The notes beneath the pieces were generated by a model. That model was not told where the DNA came from and searched no databases. It was given only the letters and a program-made list of their open reading frames with translations. Of a stretch of DNA of 64,000 bases, positions 1 through 8,077 are shown piece by piece. Every line of letters begins with the position of its first letter. Position 1 is the stretch's first letter. A program made the translations under genes and the position numbers. Location of the stretch: the NCBI GenBank assembly GCA_014075215.1, contig CP046177.1:3472501-3536500 (forward strand). Reading direction: 5' to 3'. This stretch comes from Flavobacteriaceae bacterium (lineage in GTDB: Bacteria > Bacteroidota > Bacteroidia > Flavobacteriales > Flavobacteriaceae).

Positions 1-1368
1 TACAACCAAATCCGATGCACTTATTTGATCTCCTGATCCACCTTGATATGTTGCACTATACCCTATATTACCCGGTGCTATTGCAGAAGCATAATTGCTT
101 AAAGTGATTGGATTTCCATAATTTCCGTTTCCACCAACATACAATGCAAAATTGTGCTCATAATCAGCATACTTTATTTTAGATTTAAACTTTAAGTTAT
201 CACTTAGGTTGTAATCAAAATCAGCCAAAATATAGCTTCCTTTTGTATAAACACCATCATCAATTGGACTTTCATACACCCCTCCCGGTGTTAAAAATGA
301 GGTATTGGCTAATTCTCCGGAGAGCAGTTGCTCTACCGGACTGCCATCATTACCTGCAATACGTTCTCTTGATCCACCTTGTAATGGCAGTGGTAAGAAA
401 AACTGTGCACGGTCATTAATGTATTGCCCATGAATAGTTAAAGACCCATTATCAAATTTTTGCTTAATGTTACCTCTTAGCTGGAAACCTCTCGTATCTA
501 ATCCTGTTTCAATGGGTCCGTTATCTTTTCTTACAAAACCGGTAAATGCATAATAGGTGTTTGAATCTTCGCCACCTAATTGGCCTCCGGTATAAAAATC
601 AGTTTTTAAACGACCTCTACTCCCATACTCCATATTAATAATATTCTCATCATTGGAGTCACCTGTTTTGCTTGTGTAGTTGATCATCCCTGCAACTGAA
701 CCGGGACCATAAAGTATAGATGCCCCGCCTCTTACAAATTCAACCCCTTTAAACCCAATATCAGGACGTGCATATACGTCATGCGCCGAGGAGTTTAACC
801 CAAATGTACTCATCAATGGCATTCCATCATACATTAAAGGATTAAATACATACTGACCCCCGGAAGGCAACCCTCTGACAAATAAGTTAGTGGCTGTTTC
901 ACCTCCACCTCCTTCAGCAGTAATACCCGGAACACTTCTTAATATATCTGCTTGACTATTTGCAGAAAGTCTTATAATTTCTTTTTGTTTTAAGGAACTT
1001 ATAGACATTGGAGTTTCCTTTTGGGATCTGAAAGTCGCAGAAGCTGTTAATACAATTTCATCTAAATTGTTTCCCTCAATTAAAACAACCTCTACAGTAA
1101 TTGTATTGCCATCCAAATTCACATTTTTTTCGAATATTTGATACCCTATAAACGACACTTGTAGTGTTTGTTCTCCTGAGCTTGTTGTCGTAAAATTGAA
1201 ATTTCCATCAAAATCAGAAGTCGTCTCGGAAGCTGTTCCCTTGACAATAATAGTTGCTCCGGATATAGGCTCTCCAACATTATCTTTCACGGTTCCTTGT
1301 ATTTTTGTTTGTGCTGATATTGTAGCAAAACAAAAAAAGGATAGTAATAGTAGTAAATTTTTTTTCAT
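1..1368 (-). CDS. TonB-dependent outer-membrane receptor, N-terminal part (cut by window edge)
   Basis: About 456 codons are visible, reading leftwards and leaving the window before the stop. Residues 1-20 are a signal peptide (MKKNLLLLLSFFCFATISAQ). Next comes a carboxypeptidase-regulatory-like beta-sandwich (about 22-100, with GTVKDNVGEPISGATI), then a plug domain (LRSVPGIT, NLFVRGLPSG, FVRGGASILYGPGSVAG), then the first barrel strands. This is the usual Bacteroidota architecture for energised uptake of a bulky nutrient across the outer membrane; the substrate cannot be read. It is divergent from a LacI-type regulator with operator palindromes between them, which suggests sugar-linked control. 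No SusD-like partner can be seen because the window ends. Confidence 0.93.
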   Translation of the reverse strand, partial: MKKNLLLLLSFFCFATISAQTKIQGTVKDNVGEPISGATIIVKGTASETTSDFDGNFNFTTTSSGEQTLQVSFIGYQIFEKNVNLDGNTITVEVVLIEGNNLDEIVLTASATFRSQKETPMSISSLKQKEIIRLSANSQADILRSVPGITAEGGGGETATNLFVRGLPSGGQYVFNPLMYDGMPLMSTFGLNSSAHDVYARPDIGFKGVEFVRGGASILYGPGSVAGMINYTSKTGDSNDENIINMEYGSRGRLKTDFYTGGQLGGEDSNTYYAFTGFVRKDNGPIETGLDTRGFQLRGNIKQKFDNGSLTIHGQYINDRAQFFLPLPLQGGSRERIAGNDGSPVEQLLSGELANTSFLTPGGVYESPIDDGVYTKGSYILADFDYNLSDNLKFKSKIKYADYEHNFALYVGGNGNYGNPITLSNYASAIAPGNIGYSATYQGGSGDQISASDLVV

Positions 1369-1418
1369 TGTTTTATTTATTAATTGATTTGGAGTAAATC
1401 TAATGATAACGACATCAC

Positions 1419-1474
1419 TATTTTTGTTTATTTTTGGTCAAAGTGACCGCAAACGTTTGCAGTAACGTTTGCAA
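1419..1474. promoter_or_regulatory. Divergent control region: -7 boxes and nested LacI-type operators
   Basis: Two matches to the Bacteroidota -7 box TAnnTTTG lie at 1419-1426 and 1429-1436 (TATTTTTG). Just downstream is a perfect 12-bp palindrome GCAAACGTTTGC at 1449-1460, with the central CG typical of LacI-family operators. A second, imperfect copy (GTAACGTTTGC) overlaps it at 1462-1472. A further small palindrome GGTCA-AAG-TGACC sits at 1436-1448. The operator would cover the start site of the LacI-type gene, so autorepression plus control of the divergent receptor is inferred. Confidence 0.6.
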
Positions 1475-1504
1475 TTCCTATTATTAATTTTTAAATACAT
1501 AAAA

Positions 1505-2536
1505 ATGAAAAAAGAAATCCCAACATTAAAAAAAATGGCACAATTACTGGGCCTTTCTATTTCTACAGTATCAAGAGCGTTGAATGAGCATCAGGATATT
1601 AGTGCTGAAACTGCTGAAAGAGTCAAAAAATTGGCAAAAAAGCTCAATTATATGCCCAATATTTTTGCAAGAGGTTTTAGAGATCATAAAACAAACATGA
1701 TAGGAGTTATTGTACCTAATATTATCTCTTATTTTACATCTACAATTATCAAATCTATTCTATTGCAGGCAGAATTAAAAGGATATAGAGTTATTATCTC
1801 TGAAACCAACAATGATGTTAGAAGAGAAAAAGAAATGTTGCAAACCATGTTGCAATTTGGAGTGGACGGAATTTTAATGTCTTTGTCTAAAAATACAAAA
1901 AATATAGATCCTATATTATCCATTTTAAGTCAAAAACCATTAATCCTTTTCGATAAAGTTTCCAGTAAAATTCCGTGTACGCAAATCATTATTAATGAAG
2001 AAGAAGCAACATTCAACGCCATTGAGCATTTAATAAATATTGGTAAAAAAAGAATTGCTATTATCAAAGAGTTTGAATATTCATATAATTCCGAAAGACG
2101 TTATCAAGGGTATTTAAAAGCTTTAAAAGAATATAATATTCCTATTGATGAGCGATTAATTTTGAGTACAGATGATATTTCTCTAAAAAAAGGAAAACTT
2201 CTGGCAAGTCAATTAATTAGTTTAAAAAACAGGCCGGATGCTATTTTTTCTATTACAGATTCCGCAGCAATTGGTGTATTACAGATTCTAAAAAAAATCA
2301 ATATAAGAATCCCTGAAGAAATTGCAGTAATTGGTTTTAGTAATTCTTTAAGTTCTACTATTGTAGAGCCAAACTTAACTACTGTTGATCAGCCTGGTAA
2401 GAGAATCGGTAAAATTGCAGTAGACCGATTAATAGAAGAGATTGAAGAACCCAAAGAATATTTAACAAATAAAACTATAGAGATACAAACTAATTTAATT
2501 ATCAGAGAATCTACTTTTTTTTCCAGGGCGTGTTAA
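1505..2536 (+). CDS. LacI-family transcriptional repressor
   Basis: 343 residues. The N-terminus holds a classic LacI helix-turn-helix and hinge (LKKMAQLLGLSISTVSRAL, about residues 7-26), followed by a periplasmic-binding-protein-like effector domain (MIGVIVPNI; PDAIFSITDSAAIG; IPEEIAVIGFSN; LTTVDQPG). The ATG at 1505 is chosen over an in-frame TTG at 1469, which would add 12 hydrophobic residues and overlap the operator. Such regulators usually sense a sugar and control the adjacent uptake genes, here the divergent TonB receptor. The last residues (RAC) and the stop codon come from a palindromic element that starts at 2523, so the original C-terminus may have been slightly different. Confidence 0.92.
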   Translation: MKKEIPTLKKMAQLLGLSISTVSRALNEHQDISAETAERVKKLAKKLNYMPNIFARGFRDHKTNMIGVIVPNIISYFTSTIIKSILLQAELKGYRVIISETNNDVRREKEMLQTMLQFGVDGILMSLSKNTKNIDPILSILSQKPLILFDKVSSKIPCTQIIINEEEATFNAIEHLINIGKKRIAIIKEFEYSYNSERRYQGYLKALKEYNIPIDERLILSTDDISLKKGKLLASQLISLKNRPDAIFSITDSAAIGVLQILKKINIRIPEEIAVIGFSNSLSSTIVEPNLTTVDQPGKRIGKIAVDRLIEEIEEPKEYLTNKTIEIQTNLIIRESTFFSRAC

Positions 2537-2689
2537 CACTAAACGAGAATCATGGATTTTTTGCTGTTTTTTTGGATTTTGAGGCAGTTTTTGCAGAACA
2601 TAGGCCGAGCTACGTTTAAAATAACTAACGAAAAAAGGCAGAAAAAGAGCAAAAAAGACAATTTTTGGCTTAGTGTTAACACGCCCTGG
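2523..2689. repeat. 167-bp palindromic element with perfect 20-bp inverted ends
   Basis: Ends are CCAGGGCGTGTTAACACTAA (2523-2542) and its exact reverse complement (2670-2689). The arms keep pairing imperfectly inwards (TTTTTTGCTGTTTTTT against TTTTTTGCTCTTTTTC). A small tip TAGGCCGAGCTA lies at 2601-2612, on the element midpoint. It overlaps the 3' end of the LacI-type gene and supplies its stop codon. It resembles a MITE; no gene is inside (a 60-codon frame in it is only the palindrome being read). Confidence 0.8.
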
Positions 2690-2761
2690 TTAAAATGGGT
2701 GCATAACATTTTGTCGCGAAATAGTTATTTTTAAGGATTAACTTTTAAAAGCGACACCATT

Positions 2762-2974
2762 ATGATTAGCGAAGAGGAATTTTTAGCCCAAGCCAAGAAG
2801 CGTTATCAAGCGATAGCAAAATTATCAAACATAAAGAGTTACTATGATTACGAAAAGACTTTTGATCAAATATGGACGGACTATGGTCGAGAGGTTTTAG
2901 AGAGAAGTATAAGCGAACCATCTAAAGACAGGCGTAAAAAAAAACTTATCACGTTACGGAAAGATAGAGATTAA
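2762..2974 (+). CDS. Transposase N-terminal frame (ISKra4-like)
   Basis: 70 residues (MISEEEFLAQAKKRYQAIAK...). The frame ends shortly after a run of nine A residues at 2936-2944. From that run, the frame of the downstream ORF reads continuously (KNLSRYGKIEINNTHPFSEKVNGFKISPYMQ) into the larger transposase, and that version fits the family better than the zero-frame tail. The full protein is therefore probably made by slippage on the A9 run (a +1 or -2 change), or the gene carries a simple frameshift. Confidence 0.7.
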   Translation: MISEEEFLAQAKKRYQAIAKLSNIKSYYDYEKTFDQIWTDYGREVLERSISEPSKDRRKKKLITLRKDRD

Positions 2975-3026
2975 CAACACTCATCCCTTTAGTGAAAAAG
3001 TCAATGGATTTAAGATAAGTCCCTAT

Positions 3027-3968
3027 ATGCAAAACAAAATGATTTATATTGGTCAAAACGATTGTTATGGAGATGGTCATGAAGTTTTATCGAATCTTCT
3101 AGGTGTTTCAGTCAATGCGATGCAGCTTTACAGAGTCACAGACTTTTATGGTGGTTTATTAGAGCAAGAAAAAGTATTGGAGGTTGATGCCGTTGAACCT
3201 GATATTCTTAAGGTAGATAACCAAGAGTGCATATATGCTATGGTCGATGGGTCGATGCTTTTCACTCGGGAAGAGGCTTGGAAAGAAGTAAAATTAGGCA
3301 GAATTTTTAAACAGAGTAGCTGTATGGACATATCAAATAAACGTGGATGGATACGCCATTCGTTGTATGAAGCATATTTAGGCAAAGCTGATAAGTTTAC
3401 AGATAGAATGGATAGATACTTAGGCTGTTACAGGAGTATTGATAAGCGACTGATTTTTGTTGGTGATGGTGCTAGATGGATATGGAAATGGGTAGATCAA
3501 CATTACCCTTTTGCCACACAAATATTGGATTGGTATCATGCTTTAGAACATTTACACGATTTTGCTAAGGTTTGTCTCTCTAATCAAGAGTCATATAACA
3601 GTTGGGTTGGTCAACAGGAGCAACTACTAAAAAACAGTCAAGTAAATCAAGTCATTGAGAATATCAAAAACTTAGAATTGACAAAGCAAAATCAACGTAA
3701 ACAACAAAGCCAACTTATCACATATTATACCGAAAATAGGTCGCGTATGGACTATCAGCAATATCAAAATACAGGAGCAGGTATTATAGGATCTGGAGCC
3801 ATAGAAGCAGCTAACAGGGAGGTTGTTCAAAAAAGAATGAAACTCTCTGGACAACGTTGGTCTAAAATTGGAGCTCAAAATATGCTCACATTAAGAACAA
3901 CTAAACTGAGTGATAAATGGAACAAAGTAGTTAACCTAATCTGTACTGAGAAAAATAAAGCTGCTTAA
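3027..3968 (+). CDS. Transposase catalytic part (ISKra4-like)
   Basis: 313 residues from the first ATG; open reading in this frame extends back to the A9 run at 2936. Candidate catalytic residues are in AMVDGSM, FVGDGARWIW and the C-terminal GSGAIEAANREVVQKRMK block, with the typical ILDWYHALEHL stretch between them. This is the arrangement of ISKra4/ISLre2-type DDE transposases; the family call is from memory of these motifs. It lies inside the IS with 20-bp ends. Confidence 0.8.
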   Translation: MQNKMIYIGQNDCYGDGHEVLSNLLGVSVNAMQLYRVTDFYGGLLEQEKVLEVDAVEPDILKVDNQECIYAMVDGSMLFTREEAWKEVKLGRIFKQSSCMDISNKRGWIRHSLYEAYLGKADKFTDRMDRYLGCYRSIDKRLIFVGDGARWIWKWVDQHYPFATQILDWYHALEHLHDFAKVCLSNQESYNSWVGQQEQLLKNSQVNQVIENIKNLELTKQNQRKQQSQLITYYTENRSRMDYQQYQNTGAGIIGSGAIEAANREVVQKRMKLSGQRWSKIGAQNMLTLRTTKLSDKWNKVVNLICTEKNKAA

Positions 3969-4072
3969 AACGACAAAATGTTATGCACCCGTTAAAATCA
4001 TTTAAAAAATGAATTAAAATTAATTAGTATTTTTATATCTTACATCGCTAAGTTATTAAAACAAAAACCGCT

Positions 4073-5608
4073 ATGCTTAAAAAAGTCTATGGATCTGCCG
4101 TTTTTGGCATTGAAGCCACCACCATTACTGTTGAAGTGAATATTGATAAAGGAATTGGCTATCATCTGGTAGGGCTACCTGATAATGCAGTTCGCGAAAG
4201 TTCGTACCGGATTTCCGCTGCTTTAAAGAATAACGGTTATAAACTTCCCGGGAAAAAGATCACAATCAACATGGCACCTGCTGATTTACGAAAGGAAGGC
4301 GCAGCCTATGACTTAACATTGGCAATCGGGATTCTTGCTGCTTCCAGTCAAATAGTATCCGAAGAGATTGAAAACTATTTAATTATGGGCGAACTTTCGC
4401 TTGATGGTAGCTTGCAGCCCATAAAAGGTGCTTTACCCATTGCCATAAAAGCGAGAGAAGAAGGGTTTACATATTTAATTCTTCCAAAAGAAAATGCTAA
4501 AGAGGCTGCTATTGTAGATAATTTGGAAGTTTTGGGTGCAACAAGTATTTTAGAAGTCATTCATCATTTTGACGGGAAACACAAAATAGTACCTACAACT
4601 GTTGATACAAGAACAATGTTTTACAAAAATATCAATGCTCCCGAGTTCGATTTTTCAGATGTAAAAGGACAGGAATCCATCAAACGTTGTATGGAAATAG
4701 CAGCAGCCGGCGGTCATAATATTATTCTGGTCGGCCCGCCGGGAGCCGGAAAAACCATGTTGGCAAAACGGCTGCCCTCTATACTCCCGCCTATGACATT
4801 GCGCGAAGCTCTGGAAACAACTAAAATTCATTCTGTCGTAGGGAAAACCCAACATCATGGATTGCTGTATGAACGCCCTTTTCGTTCGCCTCATCATACT
4901 ATAAGCGATGTTGCTCTTGTCGGTGGTGGACAATACCCCCAACCAGGAGAAATCTCTTTGGCTCATAACGGGGTTTTATTTTTAGATGAATTACCCGAAT
5001 TTAAAAGAACAGTTTTAGAGGTAATGCGTCAGCCCCTGGAAGATAGAGAAGTCACAATTTCCAGAGCTCGATTTACAGTCAATTATCCCTCTTCTTTTAT
5101 GCTGGTAGCAAGCATGAACCCTAGTCCTTCCGGATTTTTTAATGACGGTACGAATCCTTTCACCGGTTCGCCTCAGGAAATGCAACGGTATTTGAGTAAG
5201 ATTTCAGGGCCTTTATTAGATCGTATTGACATTCATATTGAAGTAAATCCGGTTCCTTTTGAAAAACTCTCCGAAGAACGTAAGGGAGAGTCCAGTATCG
5301 AAATCCGAAAACGAGTTTCCGAGGCGAGGGAGATCCAATTAAAGCGATTCTTTGAATTTGAAACCATTCACTATAATGCTCAAATGAATGTCAAACAAAT
5401 CCGGCAGTTTTGTGAATTATCTGCCGAAAGTAAAAGTTTATTGAAAACCGCTATGGAAAAACTCAATCTCTCTGCCAGAGCCTATGACCGAATTCTCAAA
5501 GTATCCAGAACCATTGCTGATTTGGCAAATGAAAAGGACATTCAGCCTCATCATATTTCAGAAGCGATTCAATACAGAAGTTTGGACCGTGAGGGTTGGT
5601 TGAGGTAG
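4073..5608 (+). CDS. yifB: YifB/ComM-family Mg-chelatase-like AAA+ ATPase
   Basis: 511 residues, normal for the family. An N-terminal Lon-protease-like fold (MLKKVYGSAVFGIEATTITVEV) precedes the AAA+ module, with Walker A GPPGAGKTM near residue 223 and Walker B VLFLDELPEF. The C-terminal Mg-chelatase domain contains NPSPSG and LLDRIDIHIEV. ComM helicases promote branch migration during natural transformation in other bacteria; YifB homologues are widespread and often single genes. It stands alone, with IS elements on both sides. Confidence 0.95.
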   Translation: MLKKVYGSAVFGIEATTITVEVNIDKGIGYHLVGLPDNAVRESSYRISAALKNNGYKLPGKKITINMAPADLRKEGAAYDLTLAIGILAASSQIVSEEIENYLIMGELSLDGSLQPIKGALPIAIKAREEGFTYLILPKENAKEAAIVDNLEVLGATSILEVIHHFDGKHKIVPTTVDTRTMFYKNINAPEFDFSDVKGQESIKRCMEIAAAGGHNIILVGPPGAGKTMLAKRLPSILPPMTLREALETTKIHSVVGKTQHHGLLYERPFRSPHHTISDVALVGGGQYPQPGEISLAHNGVLFLDELPEFKRTVLEVMRQPLEDREVTISRARFTVNYPSSFMLVASMNPSPSGFFNDGTNPFTGSPQEMQRYLSKISGPLLDRIDIHIEVNPVPFEKLSEERKGESSIEIRKRVSEAREIQLKRFFEFETIHYNAQMNVKQIRQFCELSAESKSLLKTAMEKLNLSARAYDRILKVSRTIADLANEKDIQPHHISEAIQYRSLDREGWLR

Positions 5609-6234
5609 TCGGCACAACTGTTTTCTCCGGTGTTTGCTATTTTATATCATAAGCCAAAAAAGGCTATTTTTAGCGGTAAATTTAAGTCAAAAATGTATTA
5701 ATTGAATGCCTGTTTAGATACCTAAGCAGAATCATTAAAGTATTTTTTAAACTCTTAAATCTTTCAATCTTTTAATTCATTAAATACCAACTAAGGATAA
5801 AAAAATAGCATTCCTCAGTACGCAGTCAAAAAAGATTATTAATTGTCATTAATTCCTTTATTCACAAGCTTTCTGATCAGCGATATCAGATCGTACGTAA
5901 CAACAGCGCTATTTTGAAAGCTCATTTTTCCTGGTGCACATCAAATTTCGATAAAGAGATTAACCGAAGGTTTATAAGGAGAGCAGAAAAATTGAGAAAT
6001 AAAAAATTGGGGTATTACTTTTCTATAGTAGAATTGTCATATCAAAATTACTTAGGAGAAATTGTTTTTTAAATAATAGAAATATCAATACTGTTTATGA
6101 ATATCGTTTACAAATCAGAACGCTCTAACTTTCAATTGCATTATAGTCCGAAATCGTTATGTTTTATTATACTTTTCAACCTTTCATCACAAAGCACGCT
6201 CCCCAGTGTATGATTAGGATCGAACATACATACT
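5609..6234. other. Gene-poor stretch with one coding relic
   Basis: About 620 bp between yifB and the IS630 element. A weak hairpin (AAGCC-A6-GGCT followed by a short T run, 5651-5671) could terminate yifB. The only coding-like content is an 88-codon open frame at 5809-6072, listed separately. I see nothing else in 6073-6234. Confidence 0.5.
5809..6072 (+). pseudogene. Possible gene relic without a start codon
   Basis: An open frame of 87 codons follows a TAG at 5806 and ends with TAA at 6070. It has a protein-like composition (LLIVINSFIHKLSDQRYQIV; HFSWCTSNFDKEINRRF; KKLGYYFSIVELSYQNYLGE) but no ATG at its beginning. It looks like the C-terminal end of a larger protein whose front is gone. 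I do not recognise the family. It could also be chance in AT-rich DNA, although the residue mix argues against that. Confidence 0.35.
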
Positions 6235-6235
6235 A

Positions 6236-7429
6236 CTGTCAAGTCAATCATTTAATGTCGGATAAAGTTTTTTTAGTTTGATTCTAGAATCTTTGGTTGT
6301 AAACTGCTAATTTATTTTTGCCTTTTTTTGATTTCTATACTTTACCCAAGCATTGACTTCTGTTTTGACCGTTTCAATATTGTCTATTCTTCTATTTAAA
6401 CATTGTCCACCTAGTACGTTGAGTTCTATTTCCGCCATATTGAGCCAACTACCGTGTTTAGGTGTATATACAAACTCAAACCTATCCCATAACTTTTTTG
6501 CTTGTTCTGGGTTTAAAACGTTCATATAAGGAAGATGGCTTGTGTGTATTTAAATTATCCATAACGAGTGTTATTTTATTCGCATTAGAATAACTTTGAG
6601 CGATATCATTCAAAAAATCAGCCCAATCTAATTTTGTTTTTCGTTCTGTGACTTTGACTATTCGTTTTCCTGAAAGCGGTTCATTAGCCATAAAGATATT
6701 ACAAACTCCATTACGTTTATATTCATAGTCAACAACCTTACTGCCATCTTTCAACCTTATTGGATGTTTGATCTCTCCAATGAGTTGTTTGAGTGATTCA
6801 TCCATGCAAACTACCGGATTCCCTGAACAATAAGGGCGTTTATAAACATCTAACACATTTTCCATATTGGCAGCAAAATCAGCATTTTGATTTGGAGGAA
6901 TCACCCAACCCTTAACTTTCCAGGGTTTCAACTCGTTTTTTTAAAACTCGACGAACCGTTTCATAAGACAGACTCTCTACATAATTTAATTCCACCATTT
7001 TGTCTGCTAGAAGTCGAAGAGACCACTTTGCCATCCCTTTGGGGGGTTCACTACAGGCTATCGATATAAGCTTTGCTTCTTTGCCTCCATCAATCTTCCT
7101 TTCATAAACACGAGTAGTCGATTTACGTTGCAAACAAGATTCAAAGCCTTCCTCTATAAAACGTCTCTTTACTCTGTCAATAGTTCGCATCGATATTTGT
7201 AGAACTTTTGATACTTCTTCATTGGTGACTAATCCCTCTGAATGAACTCCCTCATCTTTGTTTAAAAGAATATAAGCACTGCGATAAGTTTGACTACTAT
7301 GCTTCCCCTTTGAAATGATTTGAGATAACTCTTCTCGCTCTTGCTTGGTTAAGGTTATTGTATATTTTTTTGCCATGGTTTCTTTCAAAGATACTAAAAA
7401 TATACGACTTTTTATTCATGACTTGACAC
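6236..7429 (-). mobile_element. IS630-family element, decayed
   Basis: The ends share GTCAAGTCA (6238-6246, and reversed at 7419-7427), with weaker matching further in. A TA lies immediately outside each end (6234-6235 and 7430-7431), as expected for IS630 insertion at TA. The transposase inside is broken by two frameshifts. The right-hand insertion point falls inside the TAG stop codon of the neighbouring lipoprotein gene. Confidence 0.85.
6307..7376 (-). pseudogene. IS630 transposase with two frameshifts
   Basis: Three consecutive frames on the minus strand make one protein. The first (7376 down to 6912) has N-terminal helix-turn-helix segments (VLQISMRTIDRVKRRF). The second (about 6930-6482) has CMDES and VMDNLNTH. 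The third (about 6525-6307) has YTPKHGSWLNMAEIE. Together these hold the D-D-E triad of IS630 enzymes. Frame breaks near 6920 and 6520 should inactivate it. Translation would start at the ATG at 7376; the longer frame from 7388 begins with TTG. Confidence 0.85.
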
Positions 7430-7947
7430 TAGTGTTTAGATAAAATTTCTCTTAACAGTAAGGAGTCTTTTTCTTTTTTTACAGTAATTACTTTTTGAAT
7501 AGCATCATTAGGGATTGCAACAGATAGTATATAGTGTTTTATTTTCCATGAGTTTTTAGTCTTTTCCAAAACACCGGAACCTCTGCATATTCCCATCCAG
7601 GTATCTAATAACTCATCAAACCAAACTATTTTTTTTTCGGCACCTACATACATATTTCTTTCAACCGGCTTAAAAGACCATGCCTTTCCCCTGTCAAAAT
7701 AAGGCTTGCTAAATTTTTTAAACTGCTTTTTATTCCAATTTTCAGAAGCATCAGTTCCTATAAATACGGAAGCACTATCCATTTTACTAAAGTAGTTACT
7801 AAAATCTGCATTCGCAGCAGACAAATGCCAATCATCTAATATAATATTAATTTCAACCTTAATTTCTGATGTATTTTGATTGCTGTTTTTTTCGTTACAG
7901 CTTACAAAAATCAAAAGTGTAAGTAGAAACTTTAATATATTTTTCAT
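7429..7947 (-). CDS. NTF2/SnoaL-like lipoprotein
   Basis: 172 residues. A lipoprotein signal peptide ends in a lipobox (LLIFVSC, Cys17), so the protein is probably anchored to a membrane facing the periplasm or outside. The rest resembles SnoaL_3/NTF2-fold proteins (LDDWHLSAANADFSNYFSKM; VFIGTDASENW; WFDELLDTWMGICRGSGVLEKTKNSWKIKHY). These are small cone-shaped folds of varied function, so no activity is assigned. The IS630 element entered at the TA of the TAG stop codon and the codon was rebuilt as TAG, leaving the protein unchanged. Confidence 0.75.
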   Translation of the reverse strand: MKNILKFLLTLLIFVSCNEKNSNQNTSEIKVEINIILDDWHLSAANADFSNYFSKMDSASVFIGTDASENWNKKQFKKFSKPYFDRGKAWSFKPVERNMYVGAEKKIVWFDELLDTWMGICRGSGVLEKTKNSWKIKHYILSVAIPNDAIQKVITVKKEKDSLLLREILSKH

Positions 7948-8077
7948 TTTCCGGATTCTTTGATATCTGATTTTAAATGTACTTCAAGCTATATATAATA
8001 ATATCCACTTCTGAAAATACGATGCTTATTTTTAGGAGTGGATAATCTATTTAATTTAACCGCTTTTTACCTTTTTT

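Larger units (their letters stand above)
2697..3990 (+). mobile_element. ISKra4-like insertion sequence, complete ends
   Basis: 1294 bp bounded by perfect 20-bp inverted repeats, GGGTGCATAACATTTTGTCG at 2697-2716 and its reverse complement at 3971-3990. An 8-bp direct repeat GTTAAAAT flanks it (2689-2696 and 3991-3998), as expected for a target-site duplication. It carries a transposase split over two frames. The intact ends and clean duplication indicate a fairly recent insertion. Confidence 0.9.

Noticed and set aside
2552..2734. 60-codon frame inside the 167-bp palindrome
   Set aside because: It is a reading of the palindromic arms and the IS edge; composition is poly-Phe/Lys and no family features are seen.
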